A DNA stretch of 20,116 bases. Origin: Candidatus Jorgensenbacteria bacterium. Its GTDB lineage: Bacteria; Patescibacteriota; Minisyncoccia; UBA6257; GWB1-50-10. The notes under the pieces were generated by a model. It saw only the letters and a program-made list of their open reading frames with translations, was not told the DNA's origin and did not search any database. The stretch lies in assembly GCA_016234345.1 (NCBI GenBank), contig JACRFG010000045.1, positions 1 through 20,116 of the forward strand, read 5' to 3'. Each line of letters opens with the position of its first letter. Position 1 is the first letter of the stretch. A program made the position numbers and the translations under genes. Shown one piece after another: positions 7,163-15,300 of the stretch.

Positions 7163-8434
7163 ATGCGGAAGAGCATATTCAAATTCACAATAGTGATTTC
7201 TTTGGTTACGCTTGTCACGGTGTTGCTTTTGGTTGCAGAGCCGGTTAAGGCCGGAGCTTGGGATAAGATTTTAAATTTCCTTCGTGGCGTACCCAACGCG
7301 TCACCCGGAACTACAACGGTACCGCAAAATACATCGCCGCAGGCACAGGTACCGCTTTATAAACCAACTCTTGATTATGAAGAAGCGGTTATTCGAGCGG
7401 TTGAGTCAGCCGCACCGTCCGTGGTTTCTATTGTTATATCCAAAGATTTGCCGATTATCGAACAATGCCCTTCTAATCCTTTTCAAGATTTGCCGCCGGA
7501 ATTTCGTAATTTCTTCGGTCAAGGCTTTGGTTTTCAGTTTTACGAACCGTGCCAAAAAGGCACTAAACGTCAAGAGGTTGGGGGTGGCACGGGATTTATT
7601 GTCACGACCGATGGATTGATTTTGACTAACAAACATGTGGTATCTGACACGAAAGCAGATTATACGGTTTTAACCAATGACGGTAAAAAGTATGATGCCA
7701 AGGTCTTGGCTCGTGATCCCTTACAAGACTTAGCTGTTATTAAGATCAGTGCTCTGGGTTTGTTGCCAGCCACGCTTGGCAATTCTGATACGATTAAACT
7801 TGGTCAAACCGCTATTTCGATAGGCAATGCTCTCGGAGAATTCAGGAATACGGTATCGGTCGGCGTTATTTCAGGTTTGTCTCGCGATATTACGGCTTCC
7901 GGAGCTGATTTTGGATCCGAATCTATACAGGGAGTCGTGCAGACCGATGCCGCGATTAATCCCGGCAATTCGGGCGGCCCGCTTTTAAATTTGAGAGGTG
8001 AGGTTATTGGTATTAATACCGCAATCGTAGCCGGCGCCCAGAATATCGGTTTTGCTATTCCTATAAACCAGGCTAAGCGTGACATCGAATCAGTTAAAAA
8101 AACGGGCGCTATCAAAGCGGCTTATCTCGGCGTGAGGTATTTGATGGTGAGTGACGAAGTCGCTAAAAAACAGAAGCTCTCTCTTGATTATGGAGCTCTT
8201 GTGCGAGGTACAGAAGAAGGTCCGGCCGTTGTGTCCGGTTCTCCGGCCGCAAAAGCCGGTCTTCAAGCCGAAGATATTATTCTTGAAGTTAACGGTGAGA
8301 AACTTGATAAAGGTAAAACGCTCGGTTCGGTGATTCAAAAATATAATATTGGCGACACGGTGGCGGTTAAGGTACGCCGCGGTGATCAGATGCTTACGTT
8401 TACCGTTAAACTAGAGGAAAGACCGGAGGGTTAG
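7163..8434 (+). CDS. htrA: HtrA/DegP-like serine protease with one PDZ domain
   Basis: The 423-aa protein has a signal peptide or anchor (MRKS, hydrophobic 8-24, likely cleavage after VKA at residue 30). The trypsin-like domain carries the full triad: H158 in LTNKHVV, D189 in DPLQDLAVI and S270 in NPGNSGGP. A single PDZ domain fills about 315-415. Such proteases degrade or refold damaged proteins outside the membrane. The loop before the protease core (about 95-138), in the position of the DegP LA loop, is Phe-rich and holds two cysteines (102 and 130) that may pair. The gene follows the SIMPL gene by 9 bases with no SD, so translation probably depends on the operon context. One PDZ rather than two is closer to DegS or HtrA-like forms than to DegP. 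Confidence 0.93.
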   Translation: MRKSIFKFTIVISLVTLVTVLLLVAEPVKAGAWDKILNFLRGVPNASPGTTTVPQNTSPQAQVPLYKPTLDYEEAVIRAVESAAPSVVSIVISKDLPIIEQCPSNPFQDLPPEFRNFFGQGFGFQFYEPCQKGTKRQEVGGGTGFIVTTDGLILTNKHVVSDTKADYTVLTNDGKKYDAKVLARDPLQDLAVIKISALGLLPATLGNSDTIKLGQTAISIGNALGEFRNTVSVGVISGLSRDITASGADFGSESIQGVVQTDAAINPGNSGGPLLNLRGEVIGINTAIVAGAQNIGFAIPINQAKRDIESVKKTGAIKAAYLGVRYLMVSDEVAKKQKLSLDYGALVRGTEEGPAVVSGSPAAKAGLQAEDIILEVNGEKLDKGKTLGSVIQKYNIGDTVAVKVRRGDQMLTFTVKLEERPEG

Positions 8435-8464
8435 AAAAATTTGCGTTCTTAAACTTCTGAAATT

Positions 8465-8501
8465 AGCGTTGGTTGATGGCCAGCGTTTACCTTGTTACAA
8501 T
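8465..8501 (+). promoter_or_regulatory. Promoter of clpB with an inverted repeat around the -35
   Basis: TTGATG (8473-8478), a 17-base spacer and TACAAT (8496-8501) form a plausible promoter, giving a leader of about 33 bases before the ATG at 8541. The -35 lies between the arms of an imperfect inverted repeat (8465-8472 and 8480-8487, six Watson-Crick and two G.T pairs). This could be an operator or a weak terminator hairpin of htrA, though no T-run follows. It does not match the CIRCE consensus. Confidence 0.45.
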
Positions 8502-8540
8502 ATCTTCATAAAATAAAAGTAACAGAATTCAACAAAAAAC

Positions 8541-11222
8541 ATGCCCAATTTTCATAGATTTACTATTAAAGCCCAAGAAGCTCTTCAGAGAGCTCAGGAG
8601 CTTGTCGGGAAATATCACCATGGCGAGCTTAAGGCTCTACATCTTCTCGTCGCACTTCTTGATGACGACGCGACGCTTGTGCGTCCTATGCTTGTGCGGG
8701 CACAGGTGAATGTTGGCGAACTTGAACGCAATCTTGAAACAGAACTTGGTCGTTTACCGAAAACATTTGTCGGCGGCGGCCACGTTAGCCAGCTTTATTT
8801 ATCTCAGGAGCTTATGCGCGTTCTTGACCGCGCGGCTGAGATAGCGTTGAAGTACAAAGACGAATTTATTTCCTGTGAGCATCTTTTGGTTGCTATTTTT
8901 GATGTTCCTTCGGGAGGACAAGACGTATTGCTTCGTATGGGTGTACGGCGTGAAATTCTTTTAAGATCGATTGTCGAGCTTAGAGGTTCGACTCGCGTGA
9001 CTGACGAGACGCCTGAGAGTAAATTCCAAGTGCTCGATAAATATGCGGTTAATCTTACCGAACGGGCGAGACAAGGTAAGCTTGACCCGGTGATTGGCCG
9101 AGAAGAAGAGTTGCGTCGTCTAATGCAGATTCTTTCTAGACGGACCAAGAACAACCCCGTTTTGATTGGAGAGCCGGGTGTTGGCAAAACTGCGATTGTT
9201 GAAGGATTGGCCCAGCGAATTATAGCCGGTGATGTTCCTGAATCGTTGAAGAACAGAGAAATCGTAATGTTGGATTTGGGAGCGCTTATCGCTGGGACTA
9301 AATTCCGTGGTGAGTTCGAAGATCGTCTTAAAGCGTTCTTGCGGGAAGTGCAGCAATCAGAAGGTAAAATCATACTTTTTATTGACGAGATTCATATGAT
9401 TGTCGGTGCTGGAGCGGCTGAAGGCGCGATTGACGCTTCAAATTTATTAAAACCAGCTTTAGCTCGTGGCGAGCTTCACGCCATTGGCGCAACCACACTT
9501 AAGGAATACCAAAAACATATTGAAAAAGACGCGGCCTTAGAACGCCGTTTCCAGCCGATTGTGGTTGAGGAACCGTCGATCGAAGATTCTATAACCATTC
9601 TCAGGGGTTTGAAGGAAAAATATGAAGTGCATCATGGTTTGAAGATTACCGATGAAGCTATTATAGCTGCGGTAAATTTAGGAGCTCGTTATATTACCGA
9701 TCGTTTCTTGCCAGATAAAGCAGTCGATCTTATTGATGAGGCCGCGGCAGCGCGGCGGCTTGAGTCTGATAGTTTACCGCAGGAGCTCGATGAATTAAGA
9801 CGTGAAATAACGCGTCTTGAAATAGAACGATCGGCTCTTATTAAGGAAAGCGGCAAGAAAAAGACCGCGCGTTTAAAAGAAGTTGAAACAAAACTCACTA
9901 AAATTAAAAGTGATGAAAATAAACTTGCGGCTCAATGGCGTACCGAAAAAACTCAACAAGAGAATTATCACTCTTTACGCAAAAAAATAGATGATTTAAA
10001 ACGCGAGGCCGAAGTGGCCGAACGTGAAGGCAATCTTGAACGGGTTGCCCAAATAATCTACGGTGAACTTCCTTTTGCCGAAAAAGAATATGTTAGCTTC
10101 GAAAAGAAACATGTAAAAGGTTCATCGAATTCCGGAACTAACATTAAATCCAAAACTAAAGTGGTTAAGCATGAAGTCCAGCAAAAATTTATTAAAGAAG
10201 TTGTTGACGAAGAAGATATCGCGGCAGTCGTGGCTCGTTGGACCGGTATCCCTGTTTCGCGGATGCTTGAATCCGAAATGGAAAAATTGATACGGATCGA
10301 AGATGAAATCGGTAAACGCGTTGTCGGTCAAGAAGAAGGTATTTCAGCTGTTGCTCGGGCACTCAGGCGTTCCCGGGCTGGGTTGGCTGATGAAGACCGA
10401 CCGGGTGCCTCATTCATGTTTTTGGGGCCAACCGGTGTTGGTAAAACCGAGCTTGCTCGAGCATTGGCTGAATTCATGTTTAATGACGAGAAAGCGCTGA
10501 TTCGTATAGATATGTCCGAATATATGGAACGGCATGCGGTGGCCCGTCTTATCGGTTCACCGCCTGGTTACGTGGGTTATGAGGAAGGTGGACGGCTTAC
10601 TGATATTGTGCGACACCGCCCTTATAGCCTCATTCTATTTGATGAAATAGAAAAGGCACATCCGGAGGTTTTCAACATTCTTTTGCAGGTTTTAGATAAC
10701 GGGCGATTGACCGATGGTAAGGGTAAAATGGTTAATTTTAAGAATTCAGTGATTATTCTTACGTCAAATGTGGGTAGTTCCTATTTTAAAGAGATTTCCA
10801 GTTTGGGATTTGCTCAGGGAGAAGGGAACAGTCGCCGCATAAGAGAAGAAGAATTTAGAGAAAAAGTTATGATTTCTCTCCGCGACACTTTTAGGCCGGA
10901 GTTCTTGAATCGCCTTGATGACATCATAATCTTCCACGCGCTTAATGCCGAGCATGTCGGTAAGATCGTGGATATACAGCTTGCCCGTTTGGCTGAACGT
11001 TTGACGGTGAAAGGAATTACTTTGAATGTGAAACCATCGGTTCGGACTTATCTCGTGCGTCATGGCTTTGATCCCGACTATGGTGCGCGTCCGATCAAGC
11101 GATTAATTCAAAAAATGATTGTAGATGCTTTAGCAGATAAAATAGTGCGTGGTAACATAAAAGATGGTCAAAAGGTTAATATCTCTCTTAACCAATCGAA
11201 CAGCGTGGAAATTACTGTTTAG
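8541..11222 (+). CDS. clpB: ClpB-type AAA+ disaggregase with a ClpC-like LGF loop
   Basis: The 893-aa Hsp100 protein has two Clp_N repeats (about 1-145). D1 has Walker A GEPGVGKT (210-217), Walker B FIDE (280-283) and a RR finger at 335-336. A long coiled-coil middle domain (about 405-530, ClpB length) is followed by D2 with Walker A GPTGVGKT (629-636), Walker B LFDE (699-702), pore loop GYVGY (676-680) and sensor-2 GAR (848-850). The D1 pore loop has Phe (F255) where Tyr is usual. ClpB resolubilises aggregated proteins with DnaK. Two points are odd: a lysine/serine-rich stretch of about 20 residues ends the middle domain (about 525-548), and D2 has an inserted segment with L755-G756-F757, where ClpC and ClpA carry the ClpP-docking tripeptide. 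Most of the sequence is ClpB-like; a ClpC label is the alternative. Confidence 0.93.
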   Translation: MPNFHRFTIKAQEALQRAQELVGKYHHGELKALHLLVALLDDDATLVRPMLVRAQVNVGELERNLETELGRLPKTFVGGGHVSQLYLSQELMRVLDRAAEIALKYKDEFISCEHLLVAIFDVPSGGQDVLLRMGVRREILLRSIVELRGSTRVTDETPESKFQVLDKYAVNLTERARQGKLDPVIGREEELRRLMQILSRRTKNNPVLIGEPGVGKTAIVEGLAQRIIAGDVPESLKNREIVMLDLGALIAGTKFRGEFEDRLKAFLREVQQSEGKIILFIDEIHMIVGAGAAEGAIDASNLLKPALARGELHAIGATTLKEYQKHIEKDAALERRFQPIVVEEPSIEDSITILRGLKEKYEVHHGLKITDEAIIAAVNLGARYITDRFLPDKAVDLIDEAAAARRLESDSLPQELDELRREITRLEIERSALIKESGKKKTARLKEVETKLTKIKSDENKLAAQWRTEKTQQENYHSLRKKIDDLKREAEVAEREGNLERVAQIIYGELPFAEKEYVSFEKKHVKGSSNSGTNIKSKTKVVKHEVQQKFIKEVVDEEDIAAVVARWTGIPVSRMLESEMEKLIRIEDEIGKRVVGQEEGISAVARALRRSRAGLADEDRPGASFMFLGPTGVGKTELARALAEFMFNDEKALIRIDMSEYMERHAVARLIGSPPGYVGYEEGGRLTDIVRHRPYSLILFDEIEKAHPEVFNILLQVLDNGRLTDGKGKMVNFKNSVIILTSNVGSSYFKEISSLGFAQGEGNSRRIREEEFREKVMISLRDTFRPEFLNRLDDIIIFHALNAEHVGKIVDIQLARLAERLTVKGITLNVKPSVRTYLVRHGFDPDYGARPIKRLIQKMIVDALADKIVRGNIKDGQKVNISLNQSNSVEITV

Positions 11223-11892
11223 GGGAGTATTTCTCTCCGGAACTATATTTCTGGCTGTTTATACGGGTTTTGCCTGGTGGGCAGTAGCTGCGCTTATCGT
11301 AACAGTATTTTGGATACATTTTATTCTTTTAGAGCGTTACGTTATTTCAGTTTCGTTTTTTATCGCCGTCTTAGCCAGTCTTTTTAGTTTAACTCTTAGG
11401 GTTCCCAATGTTTTGATTGGTTTTTTGAGTATCGGTATTCTTGTGGCTTTGATCGGGATTGGTAGTTTGGCTTTTTCGCGGCGTGACATCATATACGATA
11501 TAACAGAAACGGCGTTAGCGTTTTTGATATTCACCGCCTTTTTTGCTGTAAACAGTGACGAATGGTGGATGTATGTTTTGGTATTTATTGCGTTTGTCTT
11601 TTTAACTCATGAATCTTTTGTGTTCGGCGGAGTGCCTTGGCGTATGTATCGATCGAGTGCGGCAGTTGCAGTTGGTTTAGTTGTTATAGAGCTTGCTTGG
11701 ATAGTTCGTTTTTTGCCTTTGGGTTTCATTAACGCAGCGGCATTACTCGCCCTTTTTTGTTCTATGACCCGCAACGCCTTTATAGTTGGTTTTAAAGGCA
11801 ATATGACGCCCCGACTGTTTTTAACCAATATTTCGGCATTTATTGCTGTTAGTATGGTCATTTTCGCCGCTAGCAAGTGGTATGTTCAGTAG
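11164..11892 (+). CDS. Polytopic membrane protein of unknown function
   Basis: The 242-aa product begins with a basic stretch (MVKR, then NRTAWK) and has about eight hydrophobic segments with little else, so it is an integral membrane protein. I do not recognise the family. The ATG at 11164 lies 59 bases inside the 3' end of clpB in another frame. It is kept because the N-terminal basic residues followed by a membrane segment look natural, and no better start exists before the first hydrophobic segment. Such an overlap points to translational coupling with clpB. A conserved-looking patch, THESFVFGGVPWRMYR (about 149-164), lies between segments. The next gene is 451 bases away, so it ends the clpB unit. 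Confidence 0.75.
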   Translation: MVKRLISLLTNRTAWKLLFRGVFLSGTIFLAVYTGFAWWAVAALIVTVFWIHFILLERYVISVSFFIAVLASLFSLTLRVPNVLIGFLSIGILVALIGIGSLAFSRRDIIYDITETALAFLIFTAFFAVNSDEWWMYVLVFIAFVFLTHESFVFGGVPWRMYRSSAAVAVGLVVIELAWIVRFLPLGFINAAALLALFCSMTRNAFIVGFKGNMTPRLFLTNISAFIAVSMVIFAASKWYVQ

Positions 11893-11925
11893 TAACAATA
11901 GCATCACCGCTCTCGTTATATTTAG

Positions 11926-11963
11926 GAACCAGCTTAGAAAGGACTTATCCACAAGCTAGGTTC
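11926..11963. repeat. Inverted repeat with a DnaA-box match in its loop
   Basis: The left arm GAACCAGCTT (11926-11935) pairs with AAGCT and GGTTC (11953-11957 and 11959-11963) with one bulged A. The 17-base loop holds a small GGA/TCC stem. TTATCCACA (11945-11953) in the loop region is a perfect match to the consensus DnaA box. The element lies just upstream of the promoter at 11964-11991 and might also end transcription of the clpB unit, although no strong T-run follows. Confidence 0.45.
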
Positions 11964-11991
11964 TTAACAAAGGTTCTTTAGATAATATAAT
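11964..11991 (+). promoter_or_regulatory. Strong promoter of the small-RNA candidate
   Basis: TTAACA (11964-11969, five of six), a 16-base spacer and a perfect TATAAT (11986-11991) make one of the best promoters in the window. An 8-base direct repeat AGGTTCTT (11958-11965 and 11971-11978, period 13) overlaps the -35 region and could be an operator. The predicted start is about 11998; no open reading frame follows within 300 bases. Confidence 0.7.
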
Positions 11992-11997
11992 AGCCAT

Positions 11998-12130
11998 TAC
12001 CAGGCTTAGAGTGAGGCTAAGCCCAATCTGGCAAAGAGCAAAGCGCTCTCTACAAATCATTTTGATTTGTTGATGCGTTTTTCTATTTGTCTCTTTATAG
12101 CCTCGCTCTTCATAAAGCGAGTTTTTGTTT
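11998..12130 (+). ncRNA. Candidate structured small RNA of unknown family, about 133 nt
   Basis: The stretch runs from a strong promoter to an intrinsic terminator and has no credible reading frame. Three hairpins precede the terminator. The first is GGCTTAG/CTAAGCC (12003-12009 with 12017-12023), extended by CCA/TGG across a 5-base bulge. The second is AGAGC/GCTCT (12035-12039 with 12045-12049). The third is ACAAATCA/TGATTTGT (12052-12059 with 12063-12070, loop TTT). A less structured U-rich stretch then leads to the terminator stem. It does not show the hallmarks of SRP RNA, tmRNA, RNase P RNA or 6S RNA. It could be a free small RNA or an attenuated leader of the S-layer gene. The boundaries are estimates. 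Confidence 0.5.
12102..12130 (+). terminator. Rho-independent terminator of the small-RNA candidate
   Basis: A 6-bp stem CTCGCT/AGCGAG (12102-12107 with 12116-12121) with an 8-base loop is followed directly by TTTTTGTTT (12122-12130). The stem is short but GC-rich, and the T-run is good. Confidence 0.7.
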
Positions 12131-12343
12131 AATGTAGACACAAACAAAAACGGAGTCAGTTTGAATTGCCAGTTTCAATACCGAACCACTATTCCTCTGT
12201 CTCTTCCGCCACTGATCCTCACTAAGTCGGCGGTCGGTCGAAGATATCGGCGTAGTGTCCATAATAAAAATTAAAAAAGGTCGACGAACCTAAAAAATAT
12301 TAGGTCGATAAAATAAAAAATAAAGTCGAATTACTAAAACTAT
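12131..12343 (+). promoter_or_regulatory. Probable structured 5' leader of the S-layer gene
   Basis: These 213 bases contain no gene. A hairpin with arms CCGCCACT (12206-12213) and AGT(C)GGCGG (12225-12233, one bulge) is followed by an A-rich stretch holding ACCTAA/TTAGGT (12288-12293 with 12300-12305), extended by CG pairs across a bulge. GTCGA occurs four times (12237, 12280, 12304, 12325). No SD precedes the ATG at 12344. I could not place a convincing promoter; TTGCCA (12166-12171) with CACTAT (12187-12192) is a weak option. Confidence 0.35.
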
Positions 12344-15300
12344 ATGAATAATTTCGTAAGAAAAGTCGCGTCAGTTGGTCTTACCCTCACAACGACGGTA
12401 TGGCTTTCTGGTGCGACACTCCTTGTTCCTGTTGTGCACGCTCAGTCATCGGCTGATCTTCAGTCACAGATTGCAGCGCTCCTTGCACAAATTCAAGCAC
12501 TTCAATCGCAGTTGAACACCGCTAAAGGCGGAAGCTCATCTTCTTACAGCTTTACCCGCGACCTCACTGTGGGCAGCAAAGGCGATGACGTTAATGCCTT
12601 ACAGCAAGTGTTAATCGACGGCGGTTACTTAAAAGTTGCCGCCCCGACTGGCTTCTTTGGTCCAATGACCAAGGCTGCTTTAGCTGCATGGCAAAGCGCA
12701 GCTGGTGTTTCGCCAGCCGCCGGTTATTTCGGTCCGAAGAGTCGAGCTGCATTTGCTGCAGCCGCTCCTTCCTATCCGACGCCAACTCCTGGTTATCCAA
12801 CACCGGGCGTGGTTCCTGCATCAGGTCTCGTGGTATCGCTTGCCTCTGACAGTCCAGCTGGCAGCGCTATCGCCGGTGCCGGTCAGGTGGCAGTAGGGAA
12901 GTGGATGTTTACTGCTGGTGCTTCAAGCCCGGCAACGTTAAGTGCTATGACCTTCAAGAAGATTGGGGTTGTGAGCGATTCAAACATCAACAACCTTTAC
13001 TTAGCCAATGCTGATGGCGCAATTATTGCGCAGTACAGCTCTCTGTCGCGTGGTTTAGCTTCTTTCTCGGGATTGAATATCTCGGTTGGTGCTGGCCAGA
13101 CAGTGTATCTCACTCTCCGCATGGATCTTTCCTCGAGTGCGACGTCCGGTCAGTCAAATGGCTGGACTTTGGACTCAGTTACTGCTGGAGGTGTGGTCGT
13201 CTCAGGCTTACCGTCTGACTCAAAGATCTTGGCTGTAACAAGCGTTTCAAACCCATCGATCGCTTCAGTAACATGGAACTACAACAGCGTTGGTTCTACA
13301 GTTGATGCTGGAACAACCAATGTTTTACTTGGTAGTGCCACCGTTACGGTTTCGAACAGCTCGGTGTGGTTGAAGAGCGTAAAATACGGCTTGGTAGGTT
13401 CAGCTAACATGGCTGACGTACGCAATTTGCGTCTTTTGGTCAACGGTAATCAGATTGGTTCAACCCTCGCTACCGCTGGATCGGATGGTTCAGCCGTCTT
13501 CGATCTTTCCGGTAGTCCAGTCAGAGTTTCAGTCGGTAACTCAACCGTTGATGTCTATGCAGACATCATGGGTAGCCCGAACCGAAACTTGACGGTCCGA
13601 ACACTTCGCCCCTACGATCTTTACTTCGTAGATTCGGAGTACAACACTGGTATCTCGCCGACGGTGACCGATGACTCTAACCAGATCTCGATCAACCAAG
13701 GTCAGATTACAGTATCTAAGGCTTCAGATACGCCAACGGGTAATGTTCCGATTGGTGCAGCCAACGTAACGCTCGGTAAGTTTGCTATCTACGCTGCAGG
13801 TGAACCGGTAAAGGTTAAATTCCTTGATCTCCGGATTGCCCGCACTGGTGCCGCCGACTTTTCTAGCTCAACGGTGGTAACCGCATCAATTGAAAACGTT
13901 CAACTCATCGACGATGTCGGTGGTCAGGTCGGAAGCACGGTTTCGACGGTCGCTTCGGGTACTGGCAATGGTCAGTGTACGTTAGCTGCGGCCAACGTTA
14001 CTTGCCACCTTGGTACCTCGAGTTCGCCGATTAACTACATTATTCCGGCTAACTCAACCAGAGTTCTCTCAGCACGGGTGAACATCTTGTCGACGATTGC
14101 GAACGTAACCGCCTTAACGGCTAGCTTGCCGGCAATGACTTCTAACTTGGAAGGTCAGATTTCTTTCCAGGCTGGTAACAGTGGTACAGCCACTGGTGCA
14201 GCGTTGACTATCTCAACCACGCCTTTGACTGTTGCTGCTAATGGTTCTTATCAGAACCCGACCTTCGTTGCTGGTGCAAACAATTCTAAAGTTGCGTCGT
14301 TCGTCCTCACTGCATCGGCTGCGGAATCTGTTAAGGTCTCGACGATAACCATTGACAAAGATTCAAACGCAAACTTTGACCTTCAGAGCTTGAAACTTAT
14401 GGTTGGATCGAGCCAATTTGGTACGACACGTCCAACTATTGGTGATGCCGAGACAGGTTTGTCTTTCTCTGGTTCTTCACCAATCACAGTTCCGGCTGGT
14501 GGTTCGGTCACGGTTGATGTCTTTGCCGACATTCTGACTTCGACATCGGCAGCGACACACACGTCAACGATCGACTACGTAAGCTTGACTGCAACTGGTG
14601 TTACATCGAATAGCTCGGTTACGTCTCCGGCTGCCACGAACGGTCAAGACATTGTGATTTCATCTGGTCCGACCTTGACTATCGCCGCAGATTCGGCAAC
14701 GCCGTCATCGCAGTACATCGTGATGGGTAGCGCGGATAACTCCGTCTTTTCTATCCGGCTTACTGCTAACAACGTTGAAGACATTAAAGTAACTGATCTT
14801 GCGTTTCTTGACACGATTGCAAATAACACCGCTGGTAGAACTTCATTCAACAATATGAAGCTCTATGATGGATCAACTCTTATCGCCGGACCACTTACGC
14901 CGACAATCGGTGGTACTACAACTTCAACAGTGACGTTCAGCTTCGGCAACACTCCAGTTATTGTCTCGAAGAGCAACTCCAAGACCTTATTGGTCAAGGG
15001 TGATGTTGGTTCGTTTGATGCTGGTGCTGTTTCGAACAGTGGTCACGTCTGGAGTATTAATGCTACCTCGACTGATGTAACGTCCTACGGTAGAGATTCA
15101 AATAACTCTGCTACGGTGAGCTTCAGCGGTACAGTTGGCGGTAACGCCATGAAAGTGTTCCGCACAAAGCTCAGCTTCACCTCGAGTTTGATCGGTGCTA
15201 CTACTGCTCGATCACGAGCGGCTGTGGATGATCTAGCTACGGTGAACTGGACAGCCAACTCTGCGTACCAAGCGATCTTGGGTACTGTATCTGTTAAATT

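Noticed and set aside
8465..8487. CIRCE (HrcA) element before clpB
   Set aside because: The arms and spacing do not match TTAGCACTC-N9-GAGTGCTAA; only TTAGC at the left edge is similar.
11998..12130. Assignment of the RNA candidate to SRP RNA, tmRNA, RNase P RNA or 6S RNA
   Set aside because: No GGAA-type SRP loop, no tRNA-like ends or tag frame, far too short for RNase P RNA, and separate short hairpins instead of the single long 6S stem with a central bubble.
11956..12147. 63-aa reverse open frame in the intergenic region before the S-layer gene
   Set aside because: It runs through the promoter, hairpins and terminator of the small-RNA candidate on the other strand, has no SD or promoter, and its translation is uninformative.
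12281..12308. Terminator on either strand within the S-layer leader
   Set aside because: The hairpin ACCTAA/TTAGGT is followed by A-rich sequence on the plus strand, and no convergent gene exists to need a minus-strand terminator.
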